Source of the DNA: Tubulanus polymorphus
Lineage: Eukaryota; Nemertea; Palaeonemertea; Tubulaniformes; Tubulanidae
Direction: 5' to 3'
DNA: 60,000 bases
NCBI RefSeq assembly: GCF_964204645.1
Contig: NC_134025.1
Span: 13,337,001-13,397,000, forward strand
Shown: positions 1 through 12,400 of the stretch, one piece after another
Layout of the letters: each line of letters begins with the position of its first letter
Numbering within the stretch: position 1 is the stretch's first letter
Position numbers and translations under genes: made by a program
Notes under the pieces: model-generated
The model's input: the letters and a program-made list of their open reading frames with translations, nothing else
What the model was told of the DNA's origin: nothing
The model's database searches: none

Positions 1-450
1 TAACGTGTTCTATGATTTGGTGAGTTTCAAGGTCATTGGGGTCTGTATTATGGCCCACAGGGGGCGGTCAATTATACAATCACTTAGTATTTCTATATTA
101 TATTTATACCTATGTATATTTTGTTACCACATTCAATTGCAAAGTTGTAGCTCATGACATCGACTATGATTGTCGTGAGTTTTAAAGACATTGGTTTTTC
201 AATATGGTCCCCAGGGGGCGTTGAATAGTAGAATAACTTAGTATAACCTTATTGTATTGGTACCTAGGCATATTTTGTTACCATAATCGTTTGCAAAGTT
301 GTAGTTCATGACATGTTCTATGATTGTGGTGAGTTTCAAGGTCATTGCTTTTTGTATATGGCCACCAGGGGGCATTGAATATTGAAATTGTTAGACTGTT
401 GAGCATTTGAATCCACTTCCCAAGTGGGCATGGTGTCCCTGGACCCCTAG
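1..450 (+). mobile_element. 3' part of a dispersed repeat element (family R1)
   Basis: Non-coding repeat cut by the window edge. About three tandem copies of a ~153-bp monomer are visible; the phrase around CTATGATTGTGGTGAGTTT recurs near 9, 162 and 315. Each monomer carries a CCAGGGGGCGTTGAATA-type block and a CATATTTTGTTACCA block. The right end reads CCCAAGTGGG (419-428) followed by GGCATGGTGTCCCTGGACCC and TAG. The same end occurs near 47004, 48036 and 52913. No coding capacity is visible, so this looks like a non-autonomous element. Confidence 0.75.
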
Positions 451-3402
451 TTTTCTGTCTCAAAGGTTTGCGAATATTCTTTGTGAAACACGATGGACGG
501 TGAGTAATTCCGGTCAGTAATTTAACGGTACGTGTTCCTTAACACAGCTGTGTAGGCTTGATTTAAAGTATTCTCATATCCCTAGGACATTTTGCTGTTC
601 CAATGGTACGCCTGAGTGGCTTCAACTGATCATTGATTAAGCATTTGAAAGTCTGCTTTGTGATACTAGAAGTATTGCCGTCGTTTTTCTTTTTGTCGGT
701 GTGGCTTGTTACCGGTATCAACATCGATGACTACCATCTGGTGATCTGAAAGACCCGGTACTGTGATTGAATGATTTTTGGTGAATATATGCTGCTGGGC
801 TTCCGGGTGGTACTCCACCATTTTCCCAGTCTATTGATAACAAGATAGTTGAAGTTGCCTGGGAGGACGACAAACACGCATTGAGACTACGGGGTTCTAT
901 GGTGGCTACCGTTTTTTGGGATCTGGTGTGGGTTTTCTGGTGTTTGATCTCCCTTCCATTGTTGTGAGGGTTCGGGCAGCTGGTTTTAAGGGACTGAAAA
1001 CAACGTTGGTGGAGGCGGAAACAACTGATGTTTCTGAGTGGTGCAAATAAGTTTGATTTCTTGAAATCATAGCGTTGGAATGTTAAACTATCACAGTTCA
1101 CACTTTCGCATTTGTAGCAAATCTAGCATATGGTGTTTAATGGTGCTCGTAGTCATTGGTAGGCAGTTCAATAGGTCTTGTGACACCCAGGAAGAAAGAC
1201 ACTCTAAATATTTGGATGGATACATGAAAGCTGTGGGTACTGGAGTGTGTAATGGGTAGTGTAGTGCGATCTGTGTGCATTTGTGGCCAGCACACAGATC
1301 ACATTGTTCATTGGGGTTTGGTCCAGGACTCGCGAGATTTTCATCAACACGGAAGTAACGTGTAATAAATGATGACTTGAATTGCATGACTACCTTCCAC
1401 CCCTCATTATTGTTGGAAAACTAAACGTTCGGCACTGACTAAAAATTAGTAATAATATTTTAGAAATGGCCAGAATTTTAACTTAGGTGCTATCTCATTT
1501 TTATTTTACAATTGCGATTGGTATAATTTTTTTTAAAACGGCCGTTAAGGCTTCATGTTTCGTCTGCAATTCACTGCAAATAGTTACGCAACTACGCACA
1601 TTTCAGTGTTTTTGGCAGCTGTACACTCAATCGGCACCGTTCGTGACTAGCTTCACTGCGGAATTATCATTAATTAACATCGCCATATCACATCATCAAC
1701 TTATATTGTGCCTTAAAACCCTAACAGCCGAAATAATTGAAATGCACACACGATTTCTATCATTGAAAATTGAGAGAGTGGCCATGTTTGTGTTTGCTGC
1801 TTCGCGTAAATCCCGCACGGTGGCGCACCCGCGCGGAGTGGGGCCGATACGTCAAGTCGAGCAATGTTCACGCCCCTGTATTGCCAGGATACAGCCGCTT
1901 CACAACAACCACAAGGCATCATAATGCTCCTATGGTTTATGTGCCGATGAAATGCGAAAATTCTTTTATTACTGGCCAAACTTTCATCATTGAAACTCGG
2001 GGCTTGAAATCAAGCGCTGGCTTCCAGATGACAAGCTAAAACGCAATCTGGATAAATTTGAGGCCATTTGATATGGAACTGTTCTGGCTTTACGTTCTAA
2101 TCATGTAATGTTTGTTAACATCGGTGATAATCGTATAAAACTGCGCTAATTCGAAATATTGGGGTTATGTTCGATTATAAACTCGAAATGGTTGATCAAG
2201 TCACCAACATCATTCGCAAGACCTCATACCACCGTCGGGCTAATAGATAAATCCGGCGTCAGTTAACCACTGAGTCGACTTGACTGCTCATACGGTTGTT
2301 GATACTGTCGAGAATTGTTTATCGTAATTTGTGTCTAGCTCGGAAATGTGACCCTGGTAAAATGTGGTTGTCATTTTAGTGGACGACGAATTTTTCTTTC
2401 TCCTTGTTTAAGGATGGTTTATTTGGTCTCCTGATACCTATATCTTCCATTTTTCGTAGGTCTGGTGTTGCTTTATCTCGTTCTGTCGGTTTTTGCGTAT
2501 GTGAAGTCCAATGCGTGGAGTTTGGGGGCATTTTTGGCGGCTTGAAGTTGTTTCTGCTGCCCACGCGCTCTTTTTAATTAAATAAACCGTAGCTTACTTA
2601 CATGTATATTTATCATATCAAGCCTTTTTTATTGTGTTCATTATAGTCTTAATGTTGGACCTTCATCGGAAGACCCATACATCAAACTAACATAATATTC
2701 ATAATATCCCGCCCCATGAGAAAATGGGAAAGGACGAGCTTCATTTGAAGGAAAATAAACAATAGATGAAGTTGATTGATAAGGTCATTTTCAATATAAA
2801 TGACAGACGAAATTATAGTGGTTACAAATTGTTGGTAATTGAAACAAATTCTGCGAAAGGTTTTGCCAAAAAATCGCGAGATATCTTTGGAACAATATAT
2901 ATCCACAACTCGGAATTGTATGTAATTATATAGATCTGTACGTAAAGGGGGTTAATTGGTAAGAGCGGGATACTGAAATCAAGTCAGTATAGTACTAGTA
3001 GGTGAATTTCGTCGAAAATAAATTATGTTTGTTTGTGAAAGAAATATTCGTTGTCAATGTTGAACTGCTGCAAAGGTGGAGAGGGATTAAATGACGATTT
3101 CGAGGATTACCATCATATACCGTTAACACTTATTGATTATTGTGACTACAATATGCTCGAGTTATTAAGATCCTTGGACCTTTCGGAAAAATGGGCCGTC
3201 GCGTCACTTAACACATCAAAAAAGTTTCAAGATTGTTTGACCTGTCAAAGATTATTCAATCTGGACTTTTACTACGCGAAGCAAAAGTTCATTCAAATTA
3301 ACACTTTAAAATAATAGGTAAAGCTTTAATCTTTACGTTTTAGTGGCCACTGCTGCCTTGTTTGAACGATGTTTCATAATTATGATATATGTTTCTCCAC
3401 AG
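451..3402 (+). other. Intron upstream of the giant exon; no supported gene
   Basis: This AT-rich stretch ends in a good 3' splice site, TTTCTCCACAG, at 3392-3402. I looked for an upstream exon ending in phase 1, as the giant exon requires, and found none that I could defend. Short open frames on both strands (for example 718-1101 minus, 1487-1924 plus, 3051-3314 plus) lack recognisable domains and convincing splice sites. The most likely reading is a long intron whose upstream exons lie before the window. Confidence 0.6.
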
Positions 3403-6400
3403 ATGGACAGCCAAAATCAAAAGGAAACTCTTGTCGCAGGAGAAAACCTCAAACTCGACCTGTTGATAACAAAGGGCTGAGGAGTTCAGATGAATATATC
3501 ATATCAACAGACAATGATAGCATTTATTCAGAAGATTCTATCAGTCCCAATGAAGACCGAGAGCACCAGATCAGAGCTCGCAGTGCATCTGCTGTTGTAG
3601 ACGGTGCTGTTGGCGGGATTGATATGGAAGCTTTTCCCCGCAGCGCATCGACAAATGCTGTGGACAATGCGCATGGTGACTTTCAAGGGAAAATGAAAGC
3701 TATCCCACCTGAAGAATCATTCCACCTGAGCTGGGATAGCGGTATTGGAACAATACAAAGAGGCCAGTCTGTAGCTGAAACGAATGTTTTTAGTGATGCA
3801 GAAACCTTATTAGGACCAGATGAAAATGATGCCGAGAGGTCGCTGAGAGATGTTGACGATTCCTTAAGATGTACCGCTCTAGAACAAACCGTCGTTAATC
3901 ACTGGTCATCTCTAGATTCTGCCGAAGCTGATGTGGTACGTCCTAGAATCGATGTAGAAGTCGGTGGAGTAGCCCTTCTGCCAGATGAATTGCGTGTAGT
4001 TATACCTACACGAAGACTACCAGAAAATGTGATTGTCACGGATACGGATGTTTGGAATAACACATCTAATGACAGAAATGCATCTCTTTTTGGATATTTG
4101 ACACCAGGAATAGAATCTAGTACAGCTGACATCGATTCCATTACACACGAAGGCATGTCAAATGATACCGTTGTAAGTGAAGGCACCTTCGTAATTGGTT
4201 ATCATCCCGATTATAATGATTGTGTACAGTTGAATAACAAACGGACCTTATCAGATCGGAAACGTGAGGATAGTAAAAGTACAGAACAAATTGACATTTC
4301 AGTACCTAAGGGTGAGAAAAAACAACGAGGGGCAAAATCTGAAGATGTTCATACTGGTGATGAGCATCTATCAGATGAATCCGATCTTGGAAACATTGAA
4401 CCTGACAGAGAAAGATACAGCGACGAGATGATAAGGTGCCAAATTGTACATTTCAAATGTCCCGATCCGTCGTCTCGACGGAATAAACGGGATCCTAATC
4501 GGGATGAAGAGCGGAGACGAGCATTGATCTTTTCAGACTTGTTGAACTTTAACATTCATGATAATTTTCACTCGGAATGTTTTAGTGCTGAAAGTTGGCC
4601 AGCTAATAATGAACAGGGTAGTGGCGAGGCGAGTCGAATACCAGATCTAATTGAAGGCCATAATACGTCTGTAGCTGTTTCGCATAGAATTATCAGTGAG
4701 CGATTATCAAGCGAAGAGCAACCTGGCACGCGAACATTGGATAGACTTGGCCGAGGGTCTCTTGAAGTGTGGTCGACCGATTATGATCATACTCCCGTAA
4801 TGGCCTGTCCGCCACAGCCAATACCCGTGACAGCTTCTCAGAAATTTTTTGATGCAATTACAGAAAGGCTGGATTCGAAGCCATCTAGACTAACATTAGG
4901 TATTACCAAAACCGAGATCTGGGAAGGGAATGGAACTGATGCTGATGACAAAATAGAAGTAACAATGACACCCCCAGGCCAGACATTAGAATCAAATCTT
5001 GTAGCCATTGATATACCATTGTCTTCTCGAAATTATGCGGTCACAGAGTTGTCTCTAGAAAGCCCTGAATTGATTACAATGCATCTGCTAGACCAGCAGG
5101 TCACGGGAAACAATACTGTCCTGTCAATCTCCGAGAATGATTCAGCTACGTCTCAGGACAGAGTCCAACAGGTTCCATGCCGTATTGAGACGTTCGCAAA
5201 TAATGTACATCACGCTGAGAAACAACATGCTACCACGGTTAGGGCAGATCTGCCTTCCCGAATCTGTCCAATATCTAAAGTGCCTTCAATTTTACCAGAA
5301 ACTGCTCCTATTTATAGTATACCCGGAAGCATTGTAACAAGGGAAGGCGTGCAAGTACCATCTACTGGCACTGAATATGCTCACAGTCAGATGAATGACA
5401 TTCTTAATGGACTAGAAATCGCTGCCGTTGAATTATGGTCAAATTATGACGATGGACACTTAACCACGGCTGGAAGCCAACCGGATACAGTTGATGCGCA
5501 TGAAAAAATGATCAGAAGACCAATGCTACTTCAGGTAACTGCCACAAATCGATGGAGTACCGATGGCCATGGAAATATTTTAAAAGGACCAATCGTAGAC
5601 GCGACTACTCATGGTGAGTCATTTACGGTGCCATTGGAGGCAATAATACAAGACATTTGGAAGACGGAAGTACCATTGGGTAAGACTGGTGATACAATGT
5701 GTAGGATGACATCCGAAAATAATAGATTAATCAAGGAGTGCTTAGACTATCTTGATTTCGCTCCATTAGAAACATGGGCCAACTCTGACCCTGATGCAAA
5801 AAGCCTGGTCTGTTTTGAACCACCAAATGACGTTCCTCCCATGCGCTACCAAAATGCAAAAAACCTTGCTGGACTTATTATGGCAGTTTGGGCCACAGAT
5901 GGCTTAGATGTAAAAGGAGAATCTAAGATTGAAGTTGAATATGCATCGGCATTTCACAATGGATCGGTATCACTTTCAAATAATTTCGGAGCAAAAATAT
6001 CAGTGACTGCAGAACCGAGATTCATTAGGCCTCAAACGCTACTTGAAGCAGTTGAAAATGATCTTTATGATGAAACTGCTAAAACATTTTTGGACCCAAG
6101 AACTGACGTCAAATATAATCTAGCGTCTGCCATAACTAGTGGTTTGATAGATGACGAAACTACAAAACTAGCTATTCCCAATGGCGGAAGATTATCCCTG
6201 AAAGATGCTATGACTGACGGACTCGTGGACTCGTGTTCCGGACAGGTATTAGATCAAATGACCGGCAGATTGATTTCTCTGCCAGTTGCTATTGAAAGGC
6301 GGATTGTTGTTTCTGATGTACGAATGAATGAAGACCAACGAGAATTCAAGGGCATGTCTACAGAAAAAATTGAAGAAAATAATGATTTGTCTGACGAAAA

Positions 6401-9400
6401 AAATGTGCCAAAAGGTTACATCCAAAGCAATAATTCTAGCACAACGAGTTTCAAATTACCTGATGTGATGAAAAGTGGAATATTGCGGAATGAATTTACC
6501 AATCCAAAAACAGGAAGGTTAGATGAAGCTATACAGGGTGGGACGATAGATGCTCAACATTTCAATATACTCCTGCCATCTGGGGATACAAATATATTAG
6601 ACATTGCACCTGCCACTGGGCAGGTAGATCCCAAAATGCGGCGAGTAACTGGCCGTGTGGCAGCTTCACACATACCTCTCATGCAAACTGCCACAACCGA
6701 TTTGCATGAAACGCGTTCGCCCATGGTTAATCTAAGCTATGAGGCAACAAGACATATGACTCCAGATAATGCCCATGATGATGCAAAATATGCTAGCATC
6801 ATTCAACCAAAATGTAGATCAACCGATGACATAAAACCTGTAGAAACAGATTTGATTGTTGATAACAACAAATTAACTCAAGAGAGTAAAAAGTTTGATT
6901 CTATGAAGAAAATGGATGTTGAGTGTATAATTAATCCACTAACTGATCAAGTAGGTAGAGATAAATTTGACTTTCCATTGCCAAAAAAACATTTTCTCGC
7001 AGAAGTTCATACAATCACTTTGCTCTTAGAAGAGCTCAGTACTTCACAACTTGAAATTTGGTCGAATACGGATGACTTTGATAGGCCATGCGATGCTTAC
7101 CAACCACCACTTTGTCACGAGCGAAAGGAAATCAAACGTTTTCATAACCCAGCACATCTTGAATCAATAACAATTCGACCTTGGAGTACTGATGGGTTAG
7201 GAACAGAGCATGGTGCTACTGAAATTGAGTACTTGTGTGGAGGAATTATTGGTTATGGAAAACTGGTTCCACCTGAGATACCAATTCCAGATGATGATTC
7301 CGCAAAATCTCAGAAAGTTAGGGCACAAACATGTTTAAAGAAAATCAAAATTTCAAATCGTCTTTGGAAGTCTGCCATCGATATCTGGACTAATCTGTCA
7401 GCAATTCCGAAACCTTTATCGGTTTCCCATCCTAGGAGAAAAATTGGCCCATGTCCAAATAAAGTTTTGTTAAAAAAACTAAGAATTTGCATCACCGATG
7501 AATGGCAAAATGATGGAATAGCAAATACAGAAATAACTATGGAGTCTCATTTTATATCCCCGAGTAAAAGAGGAATTTCATCTTGCCGAAGACGAAATAT
7601 TGACGACAGAGATATTGGGCCTGCAGACTACTTGCAGGGTAGTGAATCCGAATCCATATATGGACCTGATGGAAATATGGATATCTCAGCACAACTTAAT
7701 CATTCTATACAAAAAGGAGAATTTGATATTGCACCTATTGATTTATGGTCATCCGTACATCCAAGCGAACCAGTTTCCTATCATTCACCATCAAATGGTC
7801 AGCCATACAGTAAAAAGGCGTTGAAGAGATGGTTCACACTTATGTCTAAGCAGCTCCCTATTTGGCATACCGAGGGTTTAGATCATGGTTTTCATAAAGT
7901 GGAGATTGAATATGATACCCCTGACAGTTTTGGAAAGTACGTTTTGCCCTTGACAGACATTGATGTCACGGTGATGGACAGTTGCAAAAATTCTGATCCC
8001 AATGAATGTCAAAAAATATCATTTAAAAATGATGACTTAAACTTTAAACTCGCGCCCATTGATGTGTGGTGTACATCAATTCGGGATAAAGATCTCTCGG
8101 TAAATGTCCCCAATGGTTTAAGGAGGAAGACACGATCTTTCTCAAGACGAAGGCTGATGGAACGTTCGGCCAATGAAGTGTGGCATACTGATGGAATAGA
8201 CCGAGCGGATTATCTTTTTGAAGTAAGCTCTATAACTTCTTATGATAAGGGCACAGTAAAAGTGCACCAGCCGCGGTTGCATAGTATAGGAGAACGAGAT
8301 GAATGTTCGTCAAATATATATACATTGGATATGGTGAACCAGCCAGATAGTTTGATACTAAGTGCGTTGGTGGATCAAGGCTTGTTGATACCACCAGTGC
8401 CAGAAGATATAGCTGTCAAAGAAACTAAAGGAATAGCATGTGGTACACCGGTGAAAGAAGAAGAGAATGAAATAACCATGTTTTCAAAACATGCAGACTC
8501 TGTGGGTTTTGATTCACGCAATATACATGCTCATCAGGATATTCCAATGACTAAGGTAAGTAACATTTCACAATCATTAAACATTCGTATTAACGATCAG
8601 GTATTCAAGGCATCAGCTGGTAGCTTCGACGGTGAAGGTTCAACCAACTCCCATATTGAGAATATGCCTACATCAGTTCACTTAGCTGAAAATGATGATG
8701 TCCAGGAATTGAGCAGTCCGCAGGAAAGTGAACCAGGCGCAGTTAGTGACCTGACTTTCCTAGACGATAACAAGGCAGGTTCTAGTAGCATTTGTGCAAC
8801 TCTGCAAAAAGGTGATATGGGCAGAGAATTGTACGATGAATGTAAAGATATCATAATGAAAGATACCAGAGGGAAAATAATCACTGCACCGCATTATTTG
8901 ACTCAACAAGCTAATTTAGATAAAACAGCAGGAGAAACTGCCACACCAGAGCGTTCGAACGTATATGATTCAAAAAAACGATATGGCGTAAACCAGAAAG
9001 ACATCAGCGAAACATTATCGAATATGTCTGTACGCATGTCAAAATCTTGGAATGACATTTCCATGCTCAACGAAAACGATGTCAGTTCAAATGATTATGC
9101 AAAAAATGGAAAGCTGTTTGCAAACACACCTAAGGTGCATGGATGTACAGGTACACTTCCACCGATTTTTGAACTAAACAGTTTTACCGATGAAGACACA
9201 TTTGATCAATATGGTTCAAGAATGCATAGAAAATATACTCAATCAGATCCTGGTATCGACAACGCTGGAGTTAATATCCCGGAACGTTCATATTCAGAAA
9301 CAGATCTATATGCATTTGACAATTACCTTATGTTAAACGAGCTATCACAGTCATCTGATAGTATAATGTACATTTTCCTGGGTACGAGGTCTTCTACCAC

Positions 9401-12400
9401 AAAAAGCACCGATGATATATGTGATAACTTGGAAAATCAATTCGAAAAGTTGGGTGCCACGCCTACAACTAAGGAACATTCTGCATTTCCAAAGTCAGTT
9501 TTGAAGAGCAAGGATTCAACAGCCATTAAGATACTAACGGAAGTCAAAGGAGAAAGACCATCTGTATATCATCCAGGATTGGTAATGAGGAAAAGGAGAT
9601 TGGCCAAAAGCAAAAGGCCGAAGAGTTATCATTTTGATAGACGTATGATTCGAGATTTCGAGGGGGAAAATCACCACGAGGAACAGAGAAAATCATTTTA
9701 TGAACAAGACCTAGCTGCAACACCGGAATATGGAAGAAAAGGCAAGGAATGGACGCCTGCAACAGAAAGTGGAAAAGATCTAGCTGAGAAACAAAGATGT
9801 TCAATTGAGCAATCTTTAGATGTCGCTTCTGGTCAAGCAAACAAACATATATTTTCACTGTCGGGCGATGTTAACAATAGCGCTGTTTCATCCGATGTAA
9901 CGAAACTGGAGCCAATGATGTTGGAAGAAACTCTCGGCACATTCGTAGACCCGCAAACACGCAGCAAGATGAAACTCGCTGATGCGGTCGCCACTAGTTT
10001 GATTGACGGAACGTCGACTAAAGTAAAGACGCCGTCCGGAGGGTCGACAACACTTTCTCAAGCAATTTCTACCGGTATCGTCGATGGCCAATCAGGAAAG
10101 GGGTTTAGTCCATCGACCGGAAAACTGGTTGACTTGTCACAAGCCATTGACTCGGGAGTGGTGAGTACCTATTCGAAACCGAAGATGACGCTGAATGAAG
10201 CCGTTGAACGGGGTCTTTACGATAGTGATGACAATACAATCATCGACCCAAATACTGGTAGCAAAGTAAAATTACTATCGGCCATCTCCGACGGATTGAT
10301 CGACGCCACTTCGTCAGCGATAACTGCATCAGATGGCAGCGTCGTACAATTAAATCGAGCCCTTTCCGATGGTCTTGTCGACGCACACACTGGCAACGTT
10401 ATCGACGAAACTACAGGCAAATCCGTCGCACTGTCGGATGTTCTCACTAATAAACCGGCGACAGTTCCAAAAAACCTAAGTATCGAAGAAGCTATCGAGA
10501 TTGGTGTTTTCGACGCAAAAAGAAACGCATTTATCGATCCATTAACCGGAAAAGATATGACGCTAGCAGAGGCCGTACAACACGGATTGGTCAGCGCTGA
10601 AAGATCACACGTGAAAACATCTGATGGTGATTTCATGACCGTTGGCCGAGCTATTGCAACTGGTAGTATCGACGGCGAAACAGGAATTGTTAACGACCAA
10701 AAGACAGGCCAGGCAGTGTGCCTCGCTGAAGCTGTCTCCAAAGGATTGGTTAGCTCAGTCGAAGCGGTTGTTCCACCACTTAAATCGCTGACCGTCGACG
10801 AAGCAGTAAAAAGGGGTCTTTACGATGAAAAGACCAACACTTTCGTGGACCCCATCAACGGCAGTCGGATGAGTTTGGTTTCGGCTATTACCAGTGGGAA
10901 AATCGACGCGGAGGCGAGCAAAGTAAAAACGCTGACCGGAGACGTGTCACTCAATGAAGCTCTTTCATCCGGAATCGTAGATGCCACAACTGGAAAGGTT
11001 GCCGACCAAACTACCGGACAGATAATTTCACTGTCGGATGCTGTTAACAATGGCGCTGTTTCATCCGATGTTAGGCAACCGGAACCAATGACGTTGGATG
11101 AAGCGCTCGGCAAAGGTATTTACGATGCCAAATCGAACACAGTGATCGATCCAAACAGCGGAAATCGCTTGTCAATCATTGATGCGGTGAAAGAAGGAGT
11201 GATTGACGGAAAATTGAGTAAACTGAAACTGGCAACTGACAGCGATCGGGAAATAAGTCTTCAAGACGTCATTAACACAGGCATGATAGACCCCGATTCC
11301 GGTAAACTGATCGACCCTAACAGTGGACAAGTTATCGATGTCGAGCAAGCATTACAAACAGGCGCGAAACTAGCCGATACAACGCAAGTACGTGGAATTA
11401 CCATTGACGAAGCCATTTCTGCTGGATTGATGGACGGAAACACATTCGTAGATCCACAAACGGGCAGAAAGATGAACCTCGCTGATGCGGTCGCCACTGG
11501 TTTGATTGACGGAATGTCGAAAAAAGTAAAGACGCCGTCCGGAGGGTCGACAACACTTTCTCAAGCAATTTCTACCGGTATCGTCGATGGCTTATCAGGA
11601 AAGGTGTTTAGTCCATCGACCGGAAAACTGGTTGACTTGTCACAAGCCATTGACTCGGGAGTGGTGAGTACCTATTCGAAACCGAAGATGACGCTGAATG
11701 AAGCCATTGAACGGGGTCTTTACGATAGTGATGACAATACAATCATCGACCCAAATACTGGTAGCAAAGTAAAATTACTATCGGCCATCTCCGACGGAGT
11801 GATCGACGCCACCTCGTCAGCGATAACAGCTTCAGATGGCAGCGTCGTTCAATTAAATCGAGCCATTTCCGATGGTCTTGTCGACGCACACACTGGCAAC
11901 GTTATCGACGAAACTACAGGCAAATCCGTCGCGCTGTCGGATGTTCTCACTAATAAACCGGCGACAGTACCAAAAAACCTAAGTATCGAAGAAGCTATCG
12001 AGATTGGTGTTTTCGACGCAAAAAGAAACGCATTTATCGATCCATTAACCGGAAAAGATATGACGCTATCAGAGGCCGTACAACACGGATTGGTCAGCGC
12101 TGAAAGATCACACGTGAAAACATCTGATGGTGATTTCATGACCGTTGGCCGAGGTATTGCAACTGGTAGTATCGACGGCGAAACAGGAATTATTAACGAC
12201 CAAAAGACAGGCCAGGCAGTGTGCCTCGCTGAAGCTGTCTCCAAAGGATTGGTTAGCTCAGTCGAAGAGGATGTTCCACCACTTAAATCGCTGACCGTCG
12301 ACGAAGCAGTAAAAAGGGGTCTTTACGATGAAAAGACCAACACTTTCGTGGACCCCATCAACGGCAGTCGGATGAGTTTGGTTTCGGCTATTACCAGCGG

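Larger units (their letters stand above)
3890..8240 (+). repeat. Degenerate coding repeat of paired Trp motifs (about nine pairs)
   Basis: Eighteen Trp-centred motifs occur, in two alternating flavours. Type 1 has I/L-x-W-S/N followed by Asp-rich sequence, for example LEIWSNTDDFDRP (about 7053), LETWANSDPDAKS (about 5767) and IDLWSSVHPSEPV (about 7740). Type 2 has W-x-T-D/E-G-x-D/G and then an E-I-E-Y-like strand, for example AVWATDGLDVKGE (about 5883), RPWSTDGLGTEHG (about 7176) and PIWHTEGLDHGFH (about 7856). In the clearest cases a type 1 motif is followed about 35-40 residues later by type 2. I do not recognise a named domain. Copies are strongly diverged at DNA level, so this repeat is much older than the 501-aa array. 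Confidence 0.7.

Noticed and set aside
3051-3314. 87-codon plus-strand frame shortly before the giant exon
   Set aside because: It begins with TTG, has no domain, and no splice donor giving the phase 1 needed by the exon at 3403. Cannot be excluded but not supported.
3369-3402. ATG at 3369 as the start of the giant protein
   Set aside because: A good acceptor, TTTCTCCACAG, ends at 3402, and the START-type gene architecture predicts upstream exons. The ATG lies in the probable polypyrimidine/branch region of the intron.
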